Assembly: GCA_017548125.1 (NCBI GenBank) | Contig: JAFYNK010000016.1 | Coordinates: 1-61,307 of the forward strand | DNA from: Bacteroidales bacterium | Lineage (GTDB): Bacteria > Bacteroidota > Bacteroidia > Bacteroidales > F082 | Length of the DNA: 61,307 nucleotides | Reading direction: 5' to 3' | Part shown: piece after piece, positions 16,297 to 25,137 of the stretch | How positions within the stretch are numbered: the stretch's first letter is position 1 | Layout: every line of letters begins with the position of its first letter | Notes under the pieces: model-generated | Told to the model about the DNA's origin: nothing | Databases searched by the model: none | The model's input: only the letters and a program-made list of their open reading frames with translations | Program-made: the position numbers and the translations under genes

Positions 16297-17241
16297 CTAC
16301 AGACCTTTATTAAGTTTGGCTACCAATTCAGGCAAAGCCTTCAATGTTGCTATTTCTCTCCATTTCTTTCTTACTTCAACAGCTGGAACGCCGAAATAAG
16401 TCTGACCTGGCATTGTGTCCTTATCTACACCTGAATAAGCTAACACTGTTGTTCCTTCTGCAATGACGAGGTCTTTATTTACAGCAGACATTGCCCAAAT
16501 AGAAACATTGTCTTTAACGACGGTAACACCGCCTACTGAAGCATGAGCGCCGAGGAAACAGTTTTTGCCAAGTTTAGCATCGTGGCCGATTTGAACGAAG
16601 TTATCCATCTTTGTTCCCTTGCCAACGATAGTATCACTGGTCACACCTATATCCACACAGCAACATGCGCCTATTTCCACATCATCTTCAATAATCACTC
16701 TTCCACATGATTCAAACTTAACGAAACCATCAGGACGACGTTGGAAATAGCAAGCGTCGCCACCAATTACGCTACCACTTTGAATGATAACATTATCGCC
16801 TATAACGACGTGATTGTATATTGTAACATTAGGATGAATAATACAATTCTTACCAATTTTAACTTTGTCGCCAACAAAAGTACCAGGTTCTATTATAGTG
16901 CCTTCACCTATCTCTGCTTTAGGGCCTATCATCGCTGTTGCAGGTTCGAATCTGCGATACGACAATATGAGTTTGTTGAAAGCATCTAATGGATTATCGT
17001 GGATTATCAAAGCTTTGCCTTCTGGGCACTCAACTTCATCAGTGTTGATGATGATTGTTGTAGCAGCAGAATTTAAAGCCTTGCTATAATATTTAGGATG
17101 ATCGACGAATGTAATATCACCAGCTTCCACTTCGTGAATTTCATTAAGGCCTGAAATCACGAAATTAGGGTCGCCGACCATCTTTTTGGCTCCGACGTAA
17201 TCTGCAACACACTTAAGTGTTGTATGTGGATTTATTTTCAT
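16297..17241 (-). CDS. lpxD: UDP-3-O-acylglucosamine N-acyltransferase (LpxD family)
   Basis: Adds the N-linked acyl chain in lipid A synthesis. The 314-residue protein has the LpxD N-terminal uridine-binding domain (ITFVDHPKYY) followed by left-handed beta-helix hexapeptide repeats (about 103-250), catalytic His220 in VQIGHDAKLG, and a C-terminal helix. Downstream of efp with only 6 nt between, in the same unit. Slightly shorter than typical Bacteroidota LpxD (about 345); it might be a second, specialised LpxD paralog rather than the main housekeeping enzyme, which in related genomes lies beside lpxC/fabZ. Confidence 0.88.
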   Translation of the reverse strand: MKINPHTTLKCVADYVGAKKMVGDPNFVISGLNEIHEVEAGDITFVDHPKYYSKALNSAATTIIINTDEVECPEGKALIIHDNPLDAFNKLILSYRRFEPATAMIGPKAEIGEGTIIEPGTFVGDKVKIGKNCIIHPNVTIYNHVVIGDNVIIQSGSVIGGDACYFQRRPDGFVKFESCGRVIIEDDVEIGACCCVDIGVTSDTIVGKGTKMDNFVQIGHDAKLGKNCFLGAHASVGGVTVVKDNVSIWAMSAVNKDLVIAEGTTVLAYSGVDKDTMPGQTYFGVPAVEVRKKWREIATLKALPELVAKLNKGL

Positions 17242-17247
17242 TTAAAA

Positions 17248-17811
17248 TTATTTTACTCTTTCTGTATATTCGCCTGTACGAGTATCGATTCTGATTTTAT
17301 CGCCAGTGTTGATGAACAAAGGAACTCTAACTGAAGCGCCTGTTTCAACTGTAGCGTCTTTCATAGCGTTTGTTGCTGTATTACCTTTTTCACCTGGTTC
17401 TGTATATGTAACTTCCAAAACAGTCTTGATTGGCAATTCAGCGAAGAGAACTGTTTCTGTTGATGTATCGAATACAACTTCACAAATATCGCTTTCTTTA
17501 AGGAAGTCAACGCCTGTGATTAATTCTCTGTTGAGAGGGATTTGTTCATAATCTTCTTGGTTCATGAAGATAAAGTCATCACCTTCTTTGTATAAATATT
17601 GGTATTGACGGCGTTCAACGCGTACGTCTTCGAGTTTCTCACTAATGTCAAAACGATGTTCTAATGTACGGCCGTCAACAATGCTCTTCAATGTTACACG
17701 CATGAATGTGTTACCTTTACCTGGTTTTACGTGTTGGAAATCAACACAGAAATAAAGTTTTCCGTTGAAACGGATACATGTTCCTTTTTTAATGTCTTGT
17801 GAGTTAATCAT
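17248..17811 (-). CDS. efp: Elongation factor P
   Basis: Relieves ribosome stalling at polyproline. 187 residues with the three beta-barrel domains; domain I tip loop KPGKGN places the modifiable Lys32. C-terminal signature around TGDKIRIDTRTGEYTERV is present. First gene of an efp-lpxD unit with promoter box at 17861-17868 about 50 nt upstream. Full length and unremarkable. Confidence 0.96.
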   Translation of the reverse strand: MINSQDIKKGTCIRFNGKLYFCVDFQHVKPGKGNTFMRVTLKSIVDGRTLEHRFDISEKLEDVRVERRQYQYLYKEGDDFIFMNQEDYEQIPLNRELITGVDFLKESDICEVVFDTSTETVLFAELPIKTVLEVTYTEPGEKGNTATNAMKDATVETGASVRVPLFINTGDKIRIDTRTGEYTERVK

Positions 17812-17860
17812 AATTATTTATCTTTCTTATATTTATGTTTGTATTTCAATTTATTTTGCA

Positions 17861-17868
17861 CAAAAATA
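17861..17868 (-). promoter_or_regulatory. Promoter -7 box for efp-lpxD
   Basis: The minus strand reads TATTTTTG, with the efp start about 50 nt downstream. Confidence 0.6.
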
Positions 17869-17901
17869 CAAAAAAAAAGCATTAAAACAAGGTTTTAACA
17901 C

Positions 17902-18189
17902 TTAAATTATTACAATATCTTTCAATATGTCAGCGCCTGCTATTCTATTAAGATTTCTTAACAAAATTGTTTTAGAATAAAGCAGCTCATTTCTTAATGA
18001 ATCAGCATCGACTTTAACATAGAGTATGCTTTTTATAATTCTCAAGTCTAAGGTGTGAGAAGATATAAAATCGCCGACGACAGAGCGCCACGACTCAAGG
18101 ATTTTCATCTCTTCAAATCCGTTTTCTCTGTTATGGTTCTTATAGAATGCCTTTATCAATTCCGCTAATGTGTATCCGTCTTCATTCAT
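17902..18189 (-). CDS. DUF721 protein (DciA-like)
   Basis: The 95-residue protein fits the DUF721 fold: helical start TLAELIKAFYKNH, central WRSVVGDFISSHT, and the YVKVDADSLRNELLYSKTILLRNLN helix. DUF721 includes DciA, the ancestral replicative-helicase loader, and it commonly sits beside recF, as here. Start at 18189 (MNEDGYTLAEL) overlaps the recF stop by 8 nt, suggesting translational coupling; the alternative ATG 18219 would extend further into recF. Last gene of the glycosyltransferase-nusB-porQ-recF unit. Confidence 0.85.
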   Translation of the reverse strand: MNEDGYTLAELIKAFYKNHNRENGFEEMKILESWRSVVGDFISSHTLDLRIIKSILYVKVDADSLRNELLYSKTILLRNLNRIAGADILKDIVII

Positions 18190-19294
18190 CGTCAGAAGTA
18201 ATTTCTCCGTTGTTAACATTAAAAATCTTATGGTTCACAATGGTATTATCCATCAGTATTTTGATACGATGTCGCTGCGTATCGGTGATAAAAACCTGAC
18301 CGAAATGATCGTTGCCTACAAGTTTCACAAGCTGTCCCACCCTATTGTCGTCGAGCTTATCGAAAATATCGTCAAGCAAAAGGATAGGTTTATGGCCGAT
18401 TTTTCTATAATTAAAATCGAACTGAGCCAGTTTTATGGCAACCACAAACGACTTCTGCTGACCTTGCGACGCGAACTGTTTAACCAAATGATTGTCGATA
18501 AGGAAAAGCAAATCGTCTTTATGAATGCCTACATTAGTATATGTGCTATATCTATCATGATTAAGGCTTTCCGCCAACAAGTCTTGATATGATTTTTCAT
18601 TAAGGGCGGAATTGTAGTTTATTGCGACCTTCTCATTTGTTCCTGATACTATTTCATAATATTTCTGAAATACAGGTACAAACTCTTCTAAGAAGGACTT
18701 TCTTTTCTCATTGATAGGAACCGCATTCTGAATGAGCTGTTGGTCCCACATTTCGAGCAAGGTGCTGTCCCAGATTCTGTTTTCAGAGAAATATTTCAGC
18801 TGTTTGTTTCTTTGTTGCAGAGCTTTGTTATAATTCAGGAGACAGCTAAGATAAGACGCGTCGAATTGAGAAATGACACCGTCAATGAATTTGCGTCTCA
18901 ACTCGCTTCCGCTGTTAATCAAGTCGCTGTCATAAGGAGAAATCATCACCAAGGGAATCTTTCCGATATGGTCGGCAAGTCGCTCGTATTCCTTTTTATC
19001 GCATTTAAAAGATTTCTTGGCAGCGTTTTTCTGCACGCATGATATTGTATGAAGTTCATCATTATCAAAATGAAAATCACCATGAATAGCAAAAAAATCC
19101 TCTCCGTGCCTTATGTTTTGCCTGTCGGTCAAAGTGAAGTAGCTTTTGCAAAATGCAAGGTAATATATTGAATCCAAGATGTTTGTCTTGCCTGCAGCAT
19201 TGAGACCGACAAAACAGTTTATTTTTTCTGACAGATGTAGTTCTGCAGAACGGCAATTCTTAAAATTGCTTAACTTAAGTTCTTGGAGATACAT
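18182..19294 (-). CDS. recF: DNA repair/recombination ATPase RecF
   Basis: SMC-like ATPase that loads RecA at gaps. The 370-residue protein has Walker A GLNAAGKT (30-37) after the N-terminal MYLQELKLSNFKN, a Q-loop/signature region with SQGQQKSFVVAIKLAQ, and Walker B LLLDDIFDKLD followed by the Q-V-F-I-T-D-T segment. 4 nt after porQ and overlapping DUF721, so embedded in a transcription unit. Unlike many bacteria it is not next to dnaA/dnaN, which is usual in Bacteroidota. Confidence 0.96.
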   Translation of the reverse strand: MYLQELKLSNFKNCRSAELHLSEKINCFVGLNAAGKTNILDSIYYLAFCKSYFTLTDRQNIRHGEDFFAIHGDFHFDNDELHTISCVQKNAAKKSFKCDKKEYERLADHIGKIPLVMISPYDSDLINSGSELRRKFIDGVISQFDASYLSCLLNYNKALQQRNKQLKYFSENRIWDSTLLEMWDQQLIQNAVPINEKRKSFLEEFVPVFQKYYEIVSGTNEKVAINYNSALNEKSYQDLLAESLNHDRYSTYTNVGIHKDDLLFLIDNHLVKQFASQGQQKSFVVAIKLAQFDFNYRKIGHKPILLLDDIFDKLDDNRVGQLVKLVGNDHFGQVFITDTQRHRIKILMDNTIVNHKIFNVNNGEITSDDE

Positions 19295-19298
19295 TATA

Positions 19299-20345
19299 TC
19301 AATGTTTTTTGAAGCTGTCTAAATTTGTTGTTACCGTGATGAAGTTTGGGGAGCCATAGATATGCATCTCTGAGCGTGAATAACTTATATTGAATTTATA
19401 TACGTTTATTCCAACGCCGTATGAAAAGCCTACCGCACCTTTTTTTGTCGGCGTTTTCATATCTTGACGCATGCCGTAATTATATCCTGCTCTCAAACAT
19501 AAATTCTTGCCAAGCGCCAGCTCTCCTGAGATAACGACATGACAGAATAAGTTTTGAGCGAATTTGTCAATCTTGTTCTTTTCCTGAATCTGGCCTGTCA
19601 TAGGATCGTAATTGCCTTCTAAATCAAGAGGATCATCATAGCTCAAATCCCACTTCTGAATATTGTCATATACAACTATTATTGTAAAAGGCAGATGTTC
19701 GAGTCTTTTTGACGCTGCGGCCTGCATTCTAAACGGCAGTTTATTTCTTTCTCCTTGATAATTGTTATAAAGCTCAGCGCCTATATTACGAGCAGCGAGA
19801 GACAAGTTCCAATTGGTTTTTGTACGATAATGTCCAGCCACATCAACAGCAATAGCGAAAGACGAATTGGCTTCATATTGAATACCAGCGAATTTAACAT
19901 TGGCGCCTATAGAAAATCTGTCGTCTAACTGGCGGCCCCAACCGATATTGAACATGTAGTCAGAAACAGAGAAAGATGCTTCGTCTTGATAGCCAGTCTC
20001 ATCAGAATAATAGAAATCGCCATAATCATGATATTGTATTGTTCCGACGAAACTCCCTATTTCTTCAAATGTGTGAGCGTACTGGACTGTTCCGAAATTA
20101 ATATCATTATAATAATCCACGTATGAAAGCGAAACGGAATTATTCATTCCTGAATTTATCAATGAAGGATTATATGTAACCAACTGAATATCGGAATCAT
20201 AAATCGGCAGCGATGTTCCGCCGAGAGCAGCCACACGCGCCGAATTAGGCGTGTTTAAAAAGGTATATGTACCATCTTTCTGCTGAGCAAAAACATTCGT
20301 CAGAGACATCAACAAAACAAACAGTATATATATCCTTTTATTCAC
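19299..20345 (-). CDS. porQ: Type IX secretion system outer-membrane protein PorQ
   Basis: The 348-residue beta-barrel protein has signal peptide MNKRIYILFVLLMSLTNVFA, then the PorQ N-terminal hallmark YTFLNTPNSARVAALGG, alternating amphipathic strands and the C-terminal aromatic strand. PorQ works with PorU/PorV/PorZ in the attachment of T9SS cargo to A-LPS in Porphyromonas; its presence implies that the organism has a type IX secretion system. Located between nusB and recF, 41 nt after nusB. Confidence 0.9.
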   Translation of the reverse strand: MNKRIYILFVLLMSLTNVFAQQKDGTYTFLNTPNSARVAALGGTSLPIYDSDIQLVTYNPSLINSGMNNSVSLSYVDYYNDINFGTVQYAHTFEEIGSFVGTIQYHDYGDFYYSDETGYQDEASFSVSDYMFNIGWGRQLDDRFSIGANVKFAGIQYEANSSFAIAVDVAGHYRTKTNWNLSLAARNIGAELYNNYQGERNKLPFRMQAAASKRLEHLPFTIIVVYDNIQKWDLSYDDPLDLEGNYDPMTGQIQEKNKIDKFAQNLFCHVVISGELALGKNLCLRAGYNYGMRQDMKTPTKKGAVGFSYGVGINVYKFNISYSRSEMHIYGSPNFITVTTNLDSFKKH

Positions 20346-20386
20346 GTTCCTAATTTTTTATCTGTAACGGTTTAGTTTAGATTTTA

Positions 20387-21349
20387 TTATGAATCCAACA
20401 AACCTATTCCTTTTTTCTCAATGATTTTTTCTCCCAAAAGTTTCTTCGACATTCTATCCAAGATACCGTTGACGAAAATCTTGCTCTTCGGTGTGCTGAA
20501 GTATTTTGAAATTTCAATATATTCGTTCATGGTTACTTTCACAGGAATATAAGGGAAACAGCAGAACTCTGTCAAAGCTAACTTCAAGATAATCATATCC
20601 ATAACACAAACACGTTCTTTTTCCCAGTTTGATGTGTTAGCACCAATCATTTTGCCGTATTCTTCATTATGCTTGATAACTTCTCTGAATAATTTCTTGA
20701 CAAATTCCTTATCTTCGTTGACGATGTCTTTTTCTGTCTTGTAAATTGTAGGCAACAAGCTAAATTCATCAAAGCTTTCCTTCATATCAGTGAAGAATTT
20801 TATAAGCATTGATGTAACAAGATGATAATCATCAACAAAGAAAATACTCTTTTCTTCATAAAAATCTTGAAGAACTTCAAGTTGCGAAAAATATTCAGTA
20901 ATCATCTTAACGATGAACTTTTTGTCTTGTGCGAAGCTATCAACAGAATCAGACATATAGTCATTATATTCCTGAGTGTTACGCATCATATTGTAATAGT
21001 TTCTTACAATATCTTGATGTTCAGCCCAATTAATCTTCAAGCTTTCTTCTTCTCTACGAAGGTCTCTATTGTTCTGCAAGGCATTGAGGACGCGGTTTTG
21101 AACATAACGCAAGTTAGGATTCAAATCCTCTTGTGTTGGGAAGTTCTTGCGTTTATTTTCTTCTATCCTATTTTCAGCAAAACGTTTGGTCTCAACAAGA
21201 AACGAAAGCTGCCACACGAACAATTCTTTCATTTTATCAATACTGTCGAGCAAATGTCCGACACCTTTTTCTACGAAATCTTCGCCAGATTCCATATAAG
21301 CATAAACTGCTTGCAAAACTTTAACTCTTAAAAACCTTCTGTTTATCAT
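20387..21349 (-). CDS. nusB: Transcription antitermination factor NusB, extended Bacteroidota form
   Basis: The N-terminus MINRRFLRVKVLQAVYAYMES and C-terminal ANTSNWEKERVCVMDMIILKLALTEFC...EYIEISKYFSTPKSKIFVNG are NusB signatures separated by a charged helical insertion, giving 320 residues versus about 140 in E. coli. This long form is standard in Bacteroidota. Binds boxA RNA with S10 in rRNA antitermination. 26 nt downstream of the glycosyltransferase and 41 nt before porQ. Confidence 0.93.
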   Translation of the reverse strand: MINRRFLRVKVLQAVYAYMESGEDFVEKGVGHLLDSIDKMKELFVWQLSFLVETKRFAENRIEENKRKNFPTQEDLNPNLRYVQNRVLNALQNNRDLRREEESLKINWAEHQDIVRNYYNMMRNTQEYNDYMSDSVDSFAQDKKFIVKMITEYFSQLEVLQDFYEEKSIFFVDDYHLVTSMLIKFFTDMKESFDEFSLLPTIYKTEKDIVNEDKEFVKKLFREVIKHNEEYGKMIGANTSNWEKERVCVMDMIILKLALTEFCCFPYIPVKVTMNEYIEISKYFSTPKSKIFVNGILDRMSKKLLGEKIIEKKGIGLLDS

Positions 21350-21375
21350 ATTATTTAACCTTTAATTGTTTACAA

Positions 21376-23331
21376 TCACGATTTTCTCAATGCTCTGAAG
21401 AAGAAATTTATATCTTTCATCAAAGAATAATCTCTTGCATACATAAGATTCAGATGTTCTTTTTCCTCTTCTGTCAACCCAATTCTACTCATATTTGCAG
21501 ACGGATCGAAAATGCCTTTTCTAATCTTAGGAAGTCTTGATTTTTCACTATCTTTAACATCGCAATATCCTATCCAAGAATACTTTCCGAATAAAACCTT
21601 AAAGCAACTCTTTAAGAAGAAAAATGGCTTGTCGATAAAGAAAACCAAGAAAATCCAAAGCACTATTCCCATAAATGAAGAAACCAAATCGAAGAGACGT
21701 TTCTTTCTTTTGTTGGAATTCGTGCTGATAGTCTTTATGTCTATCGTGTATAAATCGCCTCTTGTGTTGATGGAATTGCTGCCGATGATTGACAATGTAT
21801 CTTCCGGCGCGATTTTATAGTCCAAAGAAGAATGCCACTCTTCCATCTTGTCGATAATCAACTGATGCGACATATCTTTAGAACAGAAAATAATCTCGTT
21901 AATCTTATAAATGTCGATAATATCCGGAACTTGGTGCAAATTGCCAAGATAGTTAGAAGGCACGTCTGTGTTATCTAAAGGCGTGACAAGACCTATGAAA
22001 TCCGGCTTTATTGAAGTGCTTTGCAAAAGCTGTTCAACGCGCTTTGTCTCGTCTTCTCCACCAATGATAAGAAAACGCTTCTTTGCATTCTTACCATATT
22101 GAAAACTAGGACGTTTCAGCAAATATCCCAACCATCTTGTGAAGCTCATTTCCGCAGCAACCCAAATCATTCCAAGTAAAATTAAGGCGCGTGAGAATCG
22201 CAGCTGTTCTGGAAGCAAAGCATATAAAACCAGAATCAAAAAACTGCCAACAAACACGCCGCTCACTGCTGGAGCTATTTTATACGGCTTATCATAACCT
22301 CCTGAAAAATACGAAGTTAACAGCCATATCAGCAGATATACCGGTAAAATTATGGCAAACAATGTTGAAGGATAAGTTCCAGCTCCATCATAAACCATCA
22401 TATTGCCCCATAAATAACCTATTGCTGCAAGACCAGAATAACCCAAAACAGTATCAAAAAGAGGCTGGACTGCTTTGCTAAAAAACTGTGAGATAAGAGC
22501 AAAGAACGCCTTGATATATATTGCGACGTTGATTAAAGAAGAATAAGCCTTTGCTCCTTTTGTTGCGAAATGTTTTCTCACGAATATCTCCATCGCTTTA
22601 TAGAAAACGAGCACATAATTGACACTAGTCTTTTTAGTGCTTTCGCCTTTATAATGAATGATTCTTATTTTCGGGTAATAATAATTCTTGTATCCGGCGA
22701 GTATGATTCTGTATGAAAGATCAATATCTTCACCATACATAAAGAATGTTTCGTCAAGCAATCCGCATTTGTCCAATGTTTCACGACGCATCAGCATGAA
22801 AGCTCCCGACAGAATCTCAACTTCGTTAATCTCCTCATTATCAAGATGTCCAAGATAATAACGAGCGAAACGTTTTGAGTGAGGGAACAATTTTGCCAGT
22901 CCAAACATCTTGTAAAACGCTGTTGCTGGTGTTGGAAGTCCGCGCTTTGATTCTGGGAGGAATCTTCCTTTTCCATCAACCATTTTAACGCCGAGACCGC
23001 CTGCGTCAGGATGAGAATCCATGAATTCGATAGTCTTAGTAAAAGTGTCGTCTTCAACTACAGTGTCAGGATTTAACAGCAAGACATATTCGCCTGTAGA
23101 GACTCTAATTGCTTGATTATTAGCCCTGCTAAAACCAACGTTGTCTTTGTTGGCAATGACTTTTACTTCAGGAAATTTCTTTGCAAGCATTTTCAATGAA
23201 CCATCAACGGAATTATTGTCAACAACATACACTTCCGCCTCAATGTTAGCAATGGCTTTTCTAACCGAGAAAAGACACTGTTCGAGGAAATGCTCGACAT
23301 TATAATTTACTATGACTATAGATAATTTCAT
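21376..23331 (-). CDS. Family 2 glycosyltransferase fused to a sugar-transferase-like membrane region
   Basis: 651 residues. An N-terminal GT-A domain (1-245) has SIVIVNYN, LLLNPDT (the DxD-like site), and GEDIDLSYRI. After a linker come four to five hydrophobic segments (about 305-400), a Rossmann-like FLIIGG segment near 430, another hydrophobic region near 560, and a C-terminal YSWIGYCD...LPKIRKGIFDP block resembling the tail of undecaprenyl-phosphate sugar transferases. The catalytic part of that second module seems absent, so it is likely a membrane-tethered rhamnosyl-type transferase for envelope glycan. Heads the nusB-porQ-recF unit. Confidence 0.85.
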   Translation of the reverse strand: MKLSIVIVNYNVEHFLEQCLFSVRKAIANIEAEVYVVDNNSVDGSLKMLAKKFPEVKVIANKDNVGFSRANNQAIRVSTGEYVLLLNPDTVVEDDTFTKTIEFMDSHPDAGGLGVKMVDGKGRFLPESKRGLPTPATAFYKMFGLAKLFPHSKRFARYYLGHLDNEEINEVEILSGAFMLMRRETLDKCGLLDETFFMYGEDIDLSYRIILAGYKNYYYPKIRIIHYKGESTKKTSVNYVLVFYKAMEIFVRKHFATKGAKAYSSLINVAIYIKAFFALISQFFSKAVQPLFDTVLGYSGLAAIGYLWGNMMVYDGAGTYPSTLFAIILPVYLLIWLLTSYFSGGYDKPYKIAPAVSGVFVGSFLILVLYALLPEQLRFSRALILLGMIWVAAEMSFTRWLGYLLKRPSFQYGKNAKKRFLIIGGEDETKRVEQLLQSTSIKPDFIGLVTPLDNTDVPSNYLGNLHQVPDIIDIYKINEIIFCSKDMSHQLIIDKMEEWHSSLDYKIAPEDTLSIIGSNSINTRGDLYTIDIKTISTNSNKRKKRLFDLVSSFMGIVLWIFLVFFIDKPFFFLKSCFKVLFGKYSWIGYCDVKDSEKSRLPKIRKGIFDPSANMSRIGLTEEEKEHLNLMYARDYSLMKDINFFFRALRKS

Positions 23332-23348
23332 GAACCATTTTAAAGTTG

Positions 23349-23356
23349 CAAAAATA
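23349..23356 (-). promoter_or_regulatory. Promoter -7 box for the glycosyltransferase-nusB-porQ-recF unit
   Basis: The minus strand reads TATTTTTG, 18 nt before the ATG at 23331. Confidence 0.6.
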
Positions 23357-23448
23357 ATGTTTTTTTGTCTATTTTTATTAACGTTTCAATATTTTTTTGT
23401 CGCTTAAAAAAAAGCTGAAAAGTTTTATAAAAATTACCTTTAAAATCT

Positions 23449-23456
23449 TATTTTTG
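23449..23456 (+). promoter_or_regulatory. Promoter -7 box for the GINT1-like gene
   Basis: TATTTTTG 16 nt before the ATG at 23473. Confidence 0.6.
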
Positions 23457-23472
23457 CATAAAAAAGAAAATA

Positions 23473-25137
23473 ATGGAAAACAGGAGAAAATCACTTCGAT
23501 TTGGCTTAATGCTCAACAGTTTAACGGTTGAACATTGGCAATACGAAACCATCAAGCTTTTGATGGATAACGGAATGAAATTATCTCTAATAATTCAAAA
23601 CAACGACAGCACTCCTTCTCCATCATTTCTTGAGAAAATCAAAGACTATCCTTTCAGGAGAATCGTGTTCAGAATATGGAATAGATTCATTTTTAAGCCA
23701 AGAAGCAAATTTCCTACTGATTTAACGGATTTAACAAGTGACATTCACACAATATTCTGCAAGCCAAAGATAAAAGGAATATCAACATATTTTGAAGAAG
23801 TTGACATCCAGGAAATAAGAAACCAAAATCTAGATTTCATACTCAGATTCGGCTTCGACATCGTCCGCGGCGAAGTTCTAAACGCGGCGAAATACGGAAT
23901 CTGGTCATTCCATCACGACGACGAGAGAATCATCAGAGGCGGACCTCCTGGATTTTGGGAGTTCATGAGGAAAATCCCTAACAACGGCGTTATCTTACAA
24001 AGACTTACAAACAGTCTTGACAAAGGAATCATATTAAAAAGATTAAACTTTAAAACAATACTTCACTGTTATAAAGCACATCTCGACCAATTATATTTCG
24101 GTGGAGAGACATTACCTTTGCAAGTATGCAAAGAATTGATTAACAATGGAAAACTAGAAGAAGAACCTTCAACATCAGAAGCACCAATAGTACATCCGCC
24201 AACCAATCTGAAAATGATCATTTATTTTTGGAAATCGATGTGGAGAAGGATAATGTTCCATATCAATGACATCTTTAGACAGGAAGACTGGAACGTTGGC
24301 TTCTGCGAAAGCTCTATCGAAGACTTCATAGACAATAAAGGCAAAGAATCTCTTGACATTCAATGGTTTAAAAAGCCAAAGAGAAACTGTTATTTCGCCG
24401 ATCCATTTATAATAAAGACAAGAAAAGACACATATATTTTCTTCGAATGGTACTCATATTCAAAAGGAAAAGCCGATTTGGCAGTAGCTTTAAAATCGGA
24501 AGGCTTCAACAAATATCATAAGTTAACAAAATTCAAAGAACATCGTTCTTATCCGTATATCTTTGAATATAATGATGTTATCTATTGTCTTCCAGAAGCC
24601 AACCAAACGAAGCAGCTCACATTGTACGTCTTCAACGAAGAAAAACTATCATTTGAAAAAGACTCCGTTTTAATGGAAGGCTTCCCTATTGTCGATGCCA
24701 CTTTGCAATTCCATGACGGCAAATGGTTTATGTATCTGGTAAATCAGAAAAACTCGCATACTCATCTGGAGATTTACTTTTCAGAAAATCTCAGAGGCCC
24801 ATATTTACCGCACGACCTTAACCCTGTCATGATTGATTGCAGCAAGGCTCGTCCTGCAGGAAAAATTTTCAAATATAAAGGAAAAAACATCAGACCTTCG
24901 CAAAACTGCACTGAACATTACGGACAGTCAATCACATTAGAAGAAATCGTTTCTTTGACCGACAAGCAATTTAAGACAAAAGAATTTGGGAACATATCAC
25001 CAATAAAAAACAGCGATTACGACCAAGGAATCCACACCATAAACAGTGACGACGGCATCGTTGTATTTGACGGGAAAAGGTTTGTTTTCACATTTTCTGG
25101 ATTTAAACAACAACTTAAACAAAAGATACATAAATAA
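23473..25137 (+). CDS. Formyltransferase-like protein fused to a glucosamine inositolphosphorylceramide transferase (GINT1)-type domain
   Basis: 554 residues. The N-terminal region (about 1-230) resembles formyl/methionyl-tRNA formyltransferase-like folds: a DFILRFGFDIVRGEVLNAAKYGIWSFHH segment in the position of the HxSLLP motif, then GGPPGFWEFM. The C-terminal region (about 290-545) has YFADPF, FFEWYSYSKGKADLAVA, CLPEA and a five-bladed-propeller-like repeat of F-x-D-x-K-W, which matches the plant GINT1 N-terminal domain family. Role in making an envelope glycan or glycolipid is inferred. The flippase gene starts on the very next base after its stop codon. Confidence 0.75.
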   Translation: MENRRKSLRFGLMLNSLTVEHWQYETIKLLMDNGMKLSLIIQNNDSTPSPSFLEKIKDYPFRRIVFRIWNRFIFKPRSKFPTDLTDLTSDIHTIFCKPKIKGISTYFEEVDIQEIRNQNLDFILRFGFDIVRGEVLNAAKYGIWSFHHDDERIIRGGPPGFWEFMRKIPNNGVILQRLTNSLDKGIILKRLNFKTILHCYKAHLDQLYFGGETLPLQVCKELINNGKLEEEPSTSEAPIVHPPTNLKMIIYFWKSMWRRIMFHINDIFRQEDWNVGFCESSIEDFIDNKGKESLDIQWFKKPKRNCYFADPFIIKTRKDTYIFFEWYSYSKGKADLAVALKSEGFNKYHKLTKFKEHRSYPYIFEYNDVIYCLPEANQTKQLTLYVFNEEKLSFEKDSVLMEGFPIVDATLQFHDGKWFMYLVNQKNSHTHLEIYFSENLRGPYLPHDLNPVMIDCSKARPAGKIFKYKGKNIRPSQNCTEHYGQSITLEEIVSLTDKQFKTKEFGNISPIKNSDYDQGIHTINSDDGIVVFDGKRFVFTFSGFKQQLKQKIHK